From NCBI RefSeq assembly GCF_041911615.1, contig NZ_JAYROR010000129.1:1-49403 (forward strand): 49,403 nt of DNA, written 5' to 3'. Under the pieces are notes generated by a model. It searched no databases and had not been told where the DNA came from. It saw only the letters and a program-made list of their open reading frames with translations. The position numbers and the translations under genes were made by a program. This DNA is from Zoogloea sp041911615. GTDB taxonomy: Bacteria; Pseudomonadota; Gammaproteobacteria; Burkholderiales; Rhodocyclaceae. This document shows, one piece after another, positions 34,975 through 42,824 of the stretch. Numbering within the stretch: the stretch's first letter is position 1; each line of letters starts with the position of its first letter.

Positions 34975-36168
34975 TCAGGCCGCTTTCGGCGGCATGAAGA
35001 GGGTGGAAATAAGCTCATTGGCTGCGACCAAATTCTCAGGCAGCGCATGGCTGTATATGCGTGTGACATTCACGCTAGAGTGCCGCGCACCCTGACTCAT
35101 GATTTCGATGGGAATGCCGGCATTGACACCAGCGGATATCCATCCGTGGCGAAGATCGTGCGGGCGAAAGCCATCGGAAATACCTGCCTGCTTGCACAGG
35201 CGGCGGAAGACCCGGATGGCGCGGCCGGAACGTTCATTGCCGCGCTGGCCGGGGAAGACGAAATCGTTGCAACGGAACGCTTCCATGCGACGAATTACGT
35301 CTTTGGCGGGGGACGAGAGGTAGATCTTGCCCGGTCGATTCGATTTTTGGTCGGTCAGGTACCAGATACCGGCCTCCAGATCGATCTGATCCCATCGGCA
35401 TTGATGGGTCAGTTCTCCCTGGCGAGCACCGGTCAGCGCCGACAGCATCAGCTTGTGACTGCCGATGACGTTCGGGTCGCGCTGGGCTGCCTCGAAAAAT
35501 GCCCTGACCTGATCGGCCGTCAGGCATTGTTCGCGACGGTTATTGACCCTTGGCGTGCGCACGCCCTTGGTCGGATTACGGTCGATGATCTCGAGATCGA
35601 CGGCCAATTCGAGGACCGTGCGGATCTGGCCGACGATGGTACGGATCGTGGCCGGGGCCAGGCCGGCATCGATCATTTTGACGACCAGTTGGTGGATATG
35701 CGACTTATTGATCTCGGTCACCGCGAGATGATCGAGCGCCTCGCCAATCCAGTTGTGGTGTCGGGAGATGTCAGTTTTGATCGTCTTCTTGCGCCGGCTC
35801 TGGCACTGGACGATGTAATGCTCCCAGAATAGCTCCCGGTAGAGCATTGGGGCGGTTTTGGGCTGGCGGGGGTTTTGCCCTTGCGCGGCCAATACGCGAT
35901 TGGCGCGGTGCTGCTGCTTGGCTTGATCGATGGAGATCAGGCCGAATTCGCCCAACTTAATGCGGTATGGGCGGCGGAGGTACGAGTACCTCGAATAGAA
36001 GACGATCCGCCCGCTGGCGCCATAAATCAGCGCGAGCAGACCCGGATCGGTTTCGCACGTAAATTGGACTTGCACGAGTCCGAGGGCGCGAACCCGGGCT
36101 GCTTCCTCGCGCAACCGGGTCACCGTAAATGAGATACGAGTTGGGAATGAATATTTACGGGGCTTCAT
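34975..36168 (-). CDS. Site-specific tyrosine recombinase (integrase) of the polymerase-bearing element
   Basis: 397 residues. Catalytic residues present: SALTGARQGELTHQCRWDQ near 240-258 (Arg), FRPHDLRHGWISAG near 337-350 (His-x-x-Arg), and ARHSSVNVTRIYSHALPE near 367-384 (His, Tyr). The N-terminal part (GRIVFYSRYSYLRRPYRIKLG near 53-73) is an arm-type domain. Different subfamily from the convergent integrase. Reads in the same direction as the polymerase genes, with a hairpin-rich gap between. Confidence 0.9.
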   Translation of the reverse strand: MKPRKYSFPTRISFTVTRLREEAARVRALGLVQVQFTCETDPGLLALIYGASGRIVFYSRYSYLRRPYRIKLGEFGLISIDQAKQQHRANRVLAAQGQNPRQPKTAPMLYRELFWEHYIVQCQSRRKKTIKTDISRHHNWIGEALDHLAVTEINKSHIHQLVVKMIDAGLAPATIRTIVGQIRTVLELAVDLEIIDRNPTKGVRTPRVNNRREQCLTADQVRAFFEAAQRDPNVIGSHKLMLSALTGARQGELTHQCRWDQIDLEAGIWYLTDQKSNRPGKIYLSSPAKDVIRRMEAFRCNDFVFPGQRGNERSGRAIRVFRRLCKQAGISDGFRPHDLRHGWISAGVNAGIPIEIMSQGARHSSVNVTRIYSHALPENLVAANELISTLFMPPKAA

Positions 36169-36208
36169 GATGCCGACCGTTTGATACTCCGAAGGGTTGG
36201 AATACGGA

Positions 36209-36342
36209 CTTACGCAGATGCGTAAGCCCTACCAGGGCCAAGCGATCGTTGCTCTGCGAGCACCGCCCGCTTGGCAAAAGCGGTGCTCGATGGGTTTTCA
36301 TCAACCCGAGGTGCGCTGCGCGCACCTCGGACTGCGTCCTTA
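36209..36342. repeat. Cluster of perfect inverted repeats next to the polymerase gene
   Basis: Within 134 bp lie CTTACGCA/TGCGTAAG (36209-36226, 2-nt loop), CGAGCACCGC/GCGGTGCTCG (36257-36289, 13-nt loop), GGGTT/AACCC (36292-36307) and CGAGGTGCGC/GCGCACCTCG (36307-36329, 3-nt loop). CGATGGGT at 36288-36295 and ACCCATCG at 36342-36349 can close the last pair into one long structure. Such density goes beyond a terminator. Confidence 0.8.
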
Positions 36343-37164
36343 CCCATCGAAAAAGAAGTCCTTGACCGAAATTCCGGGAAAGCGCCGGGTGAGCTTCTTC
36401 CACATGGCCTCGGTTTGTGACGTGCGGGGAACGACACCCTGTACGAGGGCGCCTTTACTCGCGTTTTTCACATCGAATTCGCTGGTGTCACAACCACAGG
36501 CGGTGACCTGCTTGGCGAGATCGGCATTCATCAGGTCGCGCTGCAGCCCCCATTTCCCCCGGACATACGCCCGCAAGAAAACCCGCTGCAAAATCCCCGG
36601 GCTACCTTCCTTGGTAACCTGCAGCCCGTGGGCCTTGCCGGCCCGTCGGGTCAAGGTCAAGGTGCGGTGCGACAGATAGAAGTCGTGCCAGTCGGCCCAA
36701 TCACCGAGGGTCTTCAAGCAGCGCTTTTCACGCCACTTATCAAAGAGGTCACGGGCAAGTTCCGCTTCCATCAGGTTCGGCCACGGCTCCGTGTCAAAAG
36801 CCAGATGCTCACCACCAGAAAATGCCACCATCCGGGGATTGACCGGGCGACGCTTGAAATCGAATTCGAGATTCATCGTCGTTAGCCTTTCCAGGCGGAC
36901 GACGTCCCGGCCATGAACCATCTGATCCCGGATCGAGACGAAGGGCATGGTCATTGTTTTCTGGTCAGCTTCGCGGTTGGTATAGAGCTCCACCATGTAC
37001 CGGTTGCGGTCCTTGACCGATTCCGGCGGCGAGATCGAACCCTTGGCCAGTAGCGGTCCGTATTCCATGAGCGCGTTGTAGTCGATGGCGAGGGTGGCAA
37101 CCGCACGGGTGCGCATGGGCAAGACCTGAAGGGCCGTATGCTTGACCTTGAGCATTTGGGTCAT
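36340..37164 (-). CDS. Family B DNA polymerase, thumb/C-terminal part
   Basis: 274 residues. It opens with KVKHTALQVLPMRTRAVATL near 6-25, which occupies the place of the KXY/KTRG thumb motif of family B polymerases (RTR at 18-20), and continues with a helical C-terminal region rich in Trp and basic residues (FDFKRRPVNPRMVAF; LARDLFDKWREKRCLKTLGD). Its ATG overlaps the stop of the upstream polymerase ORF by 4 nt (ATGA). Distance from motif C of the first ORF to this motif, about 45 residues, fits an uninterrupted polymerase, so nothing appears lost at the junction. It either forms a two-subunit enzyme by reinitiation or is the tail of a frameshifted gene. Confidence 0.72.
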   Translation of the reverse strand: MTQMLKVKHTALQVLPMRTRAVATLAIDYNALMEYGPLLAKGSISPPESVKDRNRYMVELYTNREADQKTMTMPFVSIRDQMVHGRDVVRLERLTTMNLEFDFKRRPVNPRMVAFSGGEHLAFDTEPWPNLMEAELARDLFDKWREKRCLKTLGDWADWHDFYLSHRTLTLTRRAGKAHGLQVTKEGSPGILQRVFLRAYVRGKWGLQRDLMNADLAKQVTACGCDTSEFDVKNASKGALVQGVVPRTSQTEAMWKKLTRRFPGISVKDFFFDG

Positions 37165-39098
37165 GCTTCCACCCTCCGGCAGAGGTCGAGATAGCGCTGG
37201 CAGAGCGGTCCCGAGAGTTCGATTTCGTCCTCGCGGGCATTCGTCAGAAAGCCGTCGGTTGTTACCGAGGCCACTTGGCGATGCGCGGGAATGCCATGCA
37301 ACATTTCACCAATGACAGCGCGGACGAAACCGGTGACGTGGGCGGCGATGGCGGCGTTGGTGATGGCAGACGGCCCGATCTTGCGGCTATCCAAGGTGGC
37401 GAGCTCGAATGCATTTCGGTCGCGCAGGCTTTGCGCTGTCTTGCCATAAACCGAATTGCCCAGCAGCTTGGCGTATTCGTCGAAGACGGGGTCATGCGCA
37501 TAGGCTTTGCGCAGCGCCCGAATCTTGCGCACAAAGGCCTCGAAAATGCGGATGTCGTTGGGATCGTCCGACCAGGGCCAGATGACCCCACGGATAATCC
37601 TGATTTTGCAGCCCTGACGGATGGCCAGCGCGATTTCCGGAGCTGTGGCGTAGGTTCGGCCGGCCTGGGGGTAGATCAGGCCGCGCTCATCAGAGTGCAC
37701 GGCCAGCCCTGGAAAGCGGACCGGTTTCGTGTAACGAAAGTCGATCCAGGCCACGCCAAGGACGTCACCGAGGAAATCCTTGAGGTGACGGGTCTCGTAT
37801 GACTTGCTGAATGCAATTCGGCGGACCGAAACCATGCCGGTGGTGTAAGCGCCGACCAGATCGACATCAATCCACTGGTCGAGGTCGCTCGGTCCGCACT
37901 GGAAGCATTCATTTCGACCACCATGAAAACCTTCAATGGCGAATGGCTCGTGAAACGCACGATCGCCACCGACGACCATCTGCTTACGCGTACGGCGTCG
38001 GCCGGTAGACACATCCCACTCGATGACTTCCTTCTGGTGGACGTCGAAGGTCGCACCATAGTCGAGGCCAGCCTCGTCCATGGTTTTTCGGCAGAGCTGA
38101 ACGGCGAGCGCCCCGGCAGATACCGGCGCATCATCGACACCGACGACTTCCTGGGCGAACGCGAGCACGCGCAGCCAGTACAGCAAGGTGATCTCTGCGT
38201 CCCGGATGCCGTAGCGCCGGAAATAGTCGAAGTGGTCTCGCTTGACGAGGTCCATGCGCGATTTCTTGTAGCCGGGCAGATCATTTTCGAGTTCAAGTTT
38301 CTTGATACCCAGGGACTCCCCAAGCTTGGCCAGTGACGTTCGCGGAGGTGCATGCAAGCTGATGTCGACAAAGCGGGTCGAGATGATGAAGGACGCCTCG
38401 CCTAGCTGCACGCTGATCGCGGGCGGCGTCATCAGCCGCTTTACATCCTTGAGCTTGTGCACAATCTCGAAGTCGATGCCAGCCGCTGCTGTCGCGACCT
38501 TGCCTCCGACGTTGGTCAGGCGGCGTTTGTAGACAGGCAGGTCAGCCGTGACCGCCAGATCGCTGCGCAGGCTAAAGCCACTGACCTCCTGTTCCACCGG
38601 GGTCGCGACAATACAGCCGGTTTCGCGAGCCAGGCGCATTACTTCGCCGAGCATTTCGGCGAGACTCAAGCGGTCTTCGATGGCGGGTGAATTCGGGTAG
38701 CAGATGACAGCCAGGTCACCACCGATGCCGCTGGCGTAAAACTGGTACGACTCCACACCGAGTACACTGTCAGTGATGGCAGTCCATTCGGCGTCATAGC
38801 CGACGTAGAAGGGATCGCCCGTGCCGAGAAGCGGATGACTTGGATCGGTGCGACCAATCCGGGCCATAGCTTCCGCAATGTGATTCTTGGCCAAAACGTC
38901 GAGCGCGTCTTCATCGCTGAGACGATCAAGCGCTTTGGGGTGGCTGCCTTCGCCGACGATCAGGCAATAGTCGATCGCGAAAGGCTTGTCGGTTTGGGAT
39001 TCGGTGCGAATGAATTCCAAGATGATCTCCGGGAGGTTGAAGACCCCCGATGCCCTGCCGAGCATCGGAGGCGAGTGTCGTTGCTTACGCGGTGACAC
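37161..39098 (-). CDS. Family B DNA polymerase, exonuclease and palm part (pipolin/protein-primed type)
   Basis: 645 residues from GTG 39098 (ATG 39065 possible). 3'-5' exonuclease: D102/E104 in FYVGYDAEW, candidate Exo II FSLRSDL near 175-181, Exo III YGIRD with Y296 and D300. Polymerase: motif A DVDLVGAY (D413, Y418), motif B KLLGNSVYGKTAQSL (K544, N548, Y551, G552) and motif C VTTDGF (D615; the first Asp of the usual DTD is Thr). Motif spacing suits the small family B enzymes of phages and selfish elements. No terminal-protein gene is seen, so self-priming as in piPolB is conceivable but unproven. It ends soon after motif C; the thumb is in the overlapping next ORF. Confidence 0.82.
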   Translation of the reverse strand: MSPRKQRHSPPMLGRASGVFNLPEIILEFIRTESQTDKPFAIDYCLIVGEGSHPKALDRLSDEDALDVLAKNHIAEAMARIGRTDPSHPLLGTGDPFYVGYDAEWTAITDSVLGVESYQFYASGIGGDLAVICYPNSPAIEDRLSLAEMLGEVMRLARETGCIVATPVEQEVSGFSLRSDLAVTADLPVYKRRLTNVGGKVATAAAGIDFEIVHKLKDVKRLMTPPAISVQLGEASFIISTRFVDISLHAPPRTSLAKLGESLGIKKLELENDLPGYKKSRMDLVKRDHFDYFRRYGIRDAEITLLYWLRVLAFAQEVVGVDDAPVSAGALAVQLCRKTMDEAGLDYGATFDVHQKEVIEWDVSTGRRRTRKQMVVGGDRAFHEPFAIEGFHGGRNECFQCGPSDLDQWIDVDLVGAYTTGMVSVRRIAFSKSYETRHLKDFLGDVLGVAWIDFRYTKPVRFPGLAVHSDERGLIYPQAGRTYATAPEIALAIRQGCKIRIIRGVIWPWSDDPNDIRIFEAFVRKIRALRKAYAHDPVFDEYAKLLGNSVYGKTAQSLRDRNAFELATLDSRKIGPSAITNAAIAAHVTGFVRAVIGEMLHGIPAHRQVASVTTDGFLTNAREDEIELSGPLCQRYLDLCRRVEA

Positions 39099-39330
39099 CC
39101 CGGATCAGCTTTTCGAAATCCGGCTGCTTGAAGCCCTTTCCGGCGTCCAAGCAATCCATGATCGCGTCGGCAACACGTTGCTGAGCAAGCGGGTCGGTGG
39201 TATCCACTCGGCCCAGCAGGTTTCCGTTGCTGTCGTAACAACCCACCCCGTTGTCATCGGGGGTGACGTTTGCGATAACCCATGTGCGGCAGCCGCTGCC
39301 GTTCGGGAATCGGAGGATGCAAATTGCCAT
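39085..39330 (-). CDS. Small uncharacterised protein upstream of the polymerase
   Basis: 81 residues starting MAICILRFPNGSGCRTWVIA, then a beta-like region (NGVGCYDSNGNLLGRVDTTD) and a helical end (VADAIMDCLDAGKGFKQPDF). Overlaps the GTG start of the polymerase by 14 nt, so the two are translationally coupled and the small protein is likely a functional partner. ATG 39330 follows GGAG. No known domain recognised; not obviously a terminal protein. Confidence 0.65.
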   Translation of the reverse strand: MAICILRFPNGSGCRTWVIANVTPDDNGVGCYDSNGNLLGRVDTTDPLAQQRVADAIMDCLDAGKGFKQPDFEKLIRGVTA

Positions 39331-39372
39331 TGGCAATCTCCTGTAGAGGCGGAAATTGGCTCCGCTAAACCA

Positions 39373-39395
39373 TCGGACAACACTGCGTTGTCCGA
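39373..39395. promoter_or_regulatory. Perfect inverted repeat in the divergent promoter region
   Basis: TCGGACAAC (39373-39381) and GTTGTCCGA (39387-39395) are separated by 5 bp, in the 248-bp gap between the leftward polymerase operon and the rightward unknown gene. A candidate operator for an element regulator, or a small hairpin in the leader. Confidence 0.6.
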
Positions 39396-39578
39396 CGGCC
39401 TCAACTCTAATGACGCAAACACCATCGAAAAATCGGCAAGTACGTCACGACGCCCATACGAAATCGACCAAAAAGCTTATTTTTTGGGAGGTAAATTGGC
39501 TTTCTTGATGAGTTCCCCAGGCCACTCCCGCGAAATGCTTAGTCTTCTAGCTTTCCTTGGCGCTACCATTCGAGAGTT

Positions 39579-40496
39579 ATGCCAGCTCCCAAAAAAGACC
39601 AATCTCTCAAGGATCAAACCCGCCGCCGACGGGAGGTGCGTCAATACCGAAAGGCATGCCGGGCGGCGCTGGGGCCCTTGGGCACAAGGGCCTTTCGAGA
39701 GTTTCTGAACTTACACGACCGGCTCCCGATCGAGACAACCGCATGTTGGGCGGAAGCGCTGGCTTGGGTCTTTGGAACGAAAGGCACGGCGCTGCCAGGA
39801 AAAAAGCCGGAAAAACTGAGTCGTCTGGATCTCAAGGCCTATCGAGGGCAGTTCGGCGGTTGGAGCCAGGCGCTACTCCGTAGACGTCTTGATCTGACAA
39901 AGACCATGGGCCTGTCTTTTACAGTCCGCATCCTCGAAGTCGTGGGCGATTCACCCAAACCCTGGCGCGGCCGGCTTTTTATCCTCTATGAACGGCAGCA
40001 CGGGGTCGTTTTCCATTACCTGAAGACGATTAGCAAGCCCGATCGCCAAGACGGAGCGCTGATCTGGGAAGTGCTCAACCAAGCGGTTCACCAACTAGGG
40101 AATTGCCGGTGGCGGTATTTCGATACAGCTCAGGAAAGCCCTATCCGGCCATCCGTCGCATTTCCAGTCCGGGACAACGGGAAATTCGTTCATCCGCTTT
40201 TGTATGAGGCTGTGACCATGCTGCACGATCAAAACGGCGATTCGCTTTCATGGCAAGTGACAACATTCCGAGGTCTCAGGTCTACGCCACTCAAGCTCGG
40301 GGCAAAGTCATTTTTCGACTTCCATTGGGAACTCCGCTGGCGATCACGCAGGGTTTCGGCGGCGCTCAGAGCCTTGAGGCCACGTCGCCATCCAGCGATA
40401 GGCGGGAAAAAAATTGAGCTAGGAGTTCCCGCTCGTCCCGCTTGGCTTCTCCTGTTTCCGGACGAGTACCCCTACGATTTCCAGCGCTATTCCTAG
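39579..40496 (+). CDS. Uncharacterised protein of the polymerase element
   Basis: 305 residues, strongly basic at the N-terminus (KDQSLKDQTRRRREVRQYRK) and again near 255-275 (RWRSRRVSAALRALRPRRH). Central part has strands such as FTVRILEVVGDSP and RLFILYERQHGVVFHYL. The basic patches fit nucleic-acid binding, possibly an initiator or replication accessory protein, but I recognise no family. It is divergent from the polymerase operon, sharing its promoter gap. Confidence 0.65.
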   Translation: MPAPKKDQSLKDQTRRRREVRQYRKACRAALGPLGTRAFREFLNLHDRLPIETTACWAEALAWVFGTKGTALPGKKPEKLSRLDLKAYRGQFGGWSQALLRRRLDLTKTMGLSFTVRILEVVGDSPKPWRGRLFILYERQHGVVFHYLKTISKPDRQDGALIWEVLNQAVHQLGNCRWRYFDTAQESPIRPSVAFPVRDNGKFVHPLLYEAVTMLHDQNGDSLSWQVTTFRGLRSTPLKLGAKSFFDFHWELRWRSRRVSAALRALRPRRHPAIGGKKIELGVPARPAWLLLFPDEYPYDFQRYS

Positions 40497-40778
40497 CTAG
40501 AACGTCGATTGGGACCTGGATGAGCGGGAGTAACTTTTCTGTTCTACCCCCATAGCAAGCGTTACCCCTCTGCCGCTGTTGCGTGGATTGATGGTATTCG
40601 GCTTGCGGCGTATTCTTGGCGTAACGTCTGGGCTACGTCGGTTCGCCGGCGTTGATTGTGGCAAGGTGAGTCATGGCCGGTGAGGGCAATTCCGCTCTTA
40701 TCGGTATGAAGTAGGGATGGATACCCTGGACGCTTCCAGTCCGCTCTTCATTTCACTACTTTTGAAATGGAGATCACC
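40497..40778. other. 282-bp intergenic region, no gene
   Basis: Between the unknown 305-residue protein and the next small gene. I find no convincing coding frame; GGAGATCACC just before 40779 is the ribosome-binding site of the next gene. A promoter must lie here, but I cannot fix it. Confidence 0.5.
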
Positions 40779-41003
40779 ATGATGTCGAATCAGCAAGAAC
40801 GTGCAGTTAAGGCCCTGGAACAACGCGCGCGTCGCAAGGCAAAGAGCGTTGGGCTCGCAGCGATCAAGGCTCGCAAAGGCGTCGGTTCAGTCGACAACCT
40901 CGGCGGGTTCAGGATCATCGATGCAATTCTGGGCACCATTGAAGCAGGAGAGCGGTTCGAATTGACCGCGGAAGAGGTGATTGCCTACTGCTCAGCTGAG
41001 TAA
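40779..41003 (+). CDS. Small uncharacterised protein
   Basis: 74 residues: a basic helix (AVKALEQRARRKAKSVGLAA) followed by GFRIIDAILGTIEAGERFEL and an acidic end (EEVIAYCSAE). ATG 40779 is preceded by GGAGATCACC; an in-frame ATG four codons earlier overlaps that ribosome-binding site and is unlikely. A strong terminator follows, so it is a monocistronic gene, likely a small regulator or an anti-host factor. Unrecognised. Confidence 0.65.
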   Translation: MMSNQQERAVKALEQRARRKAKSVGLAAIKARKGVGSVDNLGGFRIIDAILGTIEAGERFELTAEEVIAYCSAE

Positions 41004-41017
41004 AGCGTCAAGCTAGA

Positions 41018-41047
41018 GAACCTGGGGGAGCGATCCCCCGGTTCTTT
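41018..41047 (+). terminator. Intrinsic terminator
   Basis: GAACC, a bulged T, GGGGGA, loop GCGA, TCCCCC and GGTTC form a stem followed by TTTT, 15 nt after the stop of the preceding small gene. Confidence 0.88.
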
Positions 41048-41284
41048 TCCAACGCAATTTAGATGCACCTCAGGCAACTGTCGGCCACGACCCGCCGTTC
41101 AGCTCGCAGGCAGAACGGCCGTTCGGGTGGCCGCTCTGCCCAGAAACCGGCCATCCGATCGACGCGATCAACTCAGAATCCACGCACGGAAGCACTTGGG
41201 TGAACCGTAGTCAAATCAGTAAGGGTGGCGGCATCGAGTTCAGACCGCGCGCGGCCCGGGCAGTGCGCTCGGCGTCGGCGGGCC
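41048..41284. other. Island right-edge non-coding region with a hairpin
   Basis: No gene is supported. A hairpin at 41109-41140 pairs GGCAGA with TCTGCC and CGGCC with GGCCG. No copy of the tRNA-Gly 3' end is visible here, so this does not show a classical attachment site for a tRNA-targeted island. Confidence 0.5.
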
Positions 41285-41400
41285 TCAAGGGTCGATGGCG
41301 GCAAACAGGATCGAGTCATGCAGGTCCGAACGGTTCTCCTTCACGCACAGCACGTAATGCGCGCCGCGCTCACGGGTCGTGCGCGCAATCACAATTGAGT
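41285..41400 (-). pseudogene. Remnant of an ISAs1-family transposase
   Basis: On the reverse strand the frame ending at 41285 carries IARTTRERGAHYVLCVKENR followed by SDLHDSI, which matches the conserved GADYVLxVKxNQxxLH block of ISAs1 DDE transposases. Only about 36 residues remain; upstream sequence in this frame is junk. It marks an old insertion at the junction of island and core. Confidence 0.65.
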
Positions 41401-41552
41401 GCAATGACCCTCTCCCGATCCGCGCCAAAGCACCCGCAACGCTTCCATCGGCGCCGTGCCCAGCGGGTGCTGCGGGCGAACGATGGCGTGCTCTAACGCG
41501 ACCGGCCACCTGCAAGGCATGGATCGGCCCCTTGGTGACCTGCTGGCGAACC

Positions 41553-42563
41553 TCACTTGGGGCGATAGGCGCCCGGTGTGCTGCCGGTCCATTTCCGGAA
41601 CGCGCGATGAAAGGCGTTGGGGTCCTCGAAGCCGATCTCCTGGCCAATGACGGCGATCGGGGTATTGGTTTTCGTCAGCAGTTGAATCGTCGCGTCCCGG
41701 CGGAGTTCATCCTTGATCGCCTGGAAGGTGGTGCCTTCCGCAGCCAGCCGGCGGGTCAGCGTGCGCACGGACAGGTGCAGCGCGCTCGCGGTCTGCCCGG
41801 CGGTGGTCGGGAGGCTGAGGCGCGGACGCAAATGCTCGCGGACCTTATGCCTGGTCGGGTGCTGCTCGAAGGCGACGAACAGCCAGTCGCCGGGGGCTCG
41901 GGCGAGGAAACGGGCGAGCGAGCGCCGATCCTGGCGGATCGGCGTCGCCAACTGGGCGGCCTCGAAGTAGAGCGCTGAAACCGCTTGCTCGAAAAACACC
42001 GGGCCGGGATAGAGAAAACCGTATTCCGACGCGTGGCTCGGGCGCTGATAACTGCAATCGACGCGCGCCAGAGTCATGCGGTGCCCGGTGAGCCAGGAGG
42101 CCACACCGTGGATCAGCTTGAGCAAGATCTCCTGTCCGAAGGTATTCGCCGCGGCCCGCGCCATCTGCGGAATCAGGGCCATCCGGATGAGGTTGCCCTC
42201 GCGGGAGAGTTCGATGCGGAAGTCTTCCAGGAGCAGGTGAAAGAAGCGGCTGAGTCGGAACAGGGCAGTCTGCAGAGTCGCCGAGTCCAACAGACTGAGG
42301 CAGAGAAACTTCAACGAGCCCGAGCGCACGGGCCGCGAAAACATCCCCGGCAGTTCGTCATCCAGTTGGCGCGCCAGTTGCCGGTAGAGCGTGGCGAACT
42401 GTTCGGTGGTCACCCTGGCCGTTTCCGCACCCAGGAGTACCTGAGCGATACCCGCCCGCGCCAGCGCTTCCGCCTGCCCCGCCGGATCGAGCAGCGTGCC
42501 GCCCAACAGATTCAGCACGAAGGACATCGGGACCGTGCCTGCAGCGATTTCGGTCGGGGCCAT
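41553..42563 (-). CDS. AraC-family transcriptional regulator
   Basis: 336 residues. An N-terminal AraC_binding_2/OruR-type ligand domain (about 20-200; PVRSGSLKFLCLSLLDSATL) is followed by a C-terminal double HTH (SLPTTAGQTASALHLSVRTL near 245-265 and IAVIGQEIGFEDPNAFHRAF near 295-315, ending WTGSTPGAYR). ATG 42563 is chosen; the frame extends upstream only from a TTG with no ribosome-binding site. It is divergent from the beta-oxidation operon and probably controls it in response to a fatty or aromatic acid or its CoA ester. Confidence 0.88.
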   Translation of the reverse strand: MAPTEIAAGTVPMSFVLNLLGGTLLDPAGQAEALARAGIAQVLLGAETARVTTEQFATLYRQLARQLDDELPGMFSRPVRSGSLKFLCLSLLDSATLQTALFRLSRFFHLLLEDFRIELSREGNLIRMALIPQMARAAANTFGQEILLKLIHGVASWLTGHRMTLARVDCSYQRPSHASEYGFLYPGPVFFEQAVSALYFEAAQLATPIRQDRRSLARFLARAPGDWLFVAFEQHPTRHKVREHLRPRLSLPTTAGQTASALHLSVRTLTRRLAAEGTTFQAIKDELRRDATIQLLTKTNTPIAVIGQEIGFEDPNAFHRAFRKWTGSTPGAYRPK

Positions 42564-42661
42564 GGTGCTGCGCTTTGCATCGAAAGAATGGCTGATTATG
42601 CAAGTGTTTCGGCGCAAATGGTAGTCGGCATCGGGAGAGATCGTTCTTAGAATCGCGTCTG

Positions 42662-42684
42662 AAATCCATGTCTTATATGGATTT
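42662..42684. promoter_or_regulatory. Inverted repeat in the regulator/beta-oxidation promoter gap
   Basis: AAATCCAT (42662-42669) and ATGGATTT (42677-42684) are perfect complements with a 7-bp AT-rich spacer, about 100 bp from the regulator start and 140 bp from the operon start. A good operator candidate, although AraC proteins more often bind direct repeats. Confidence 0.55.
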
Positions 42685-42824
42685 TATTGCCAGATCGCCT
42701 GGCCGCACCTGCAGTCTTCTGCCTATGCGGGAAGCCGGGTTCAGGCGCAAAGCGCATGGCGGCTGGTGTTTGATGGCCCAAGCCGGCGCGCAAGAAAAGA
42801 GAAAATTCTCAGGAGACCTCGCTC

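Noticed and set aside
22600..41400. Tandem tRNA-derived attachment repeats bounding the island
   Set aside because: I looked for a second copy of the tRNA-Gly 3' end near 29.9, 34.7, 36.2 and 41.0-41.3 kb and saw none.
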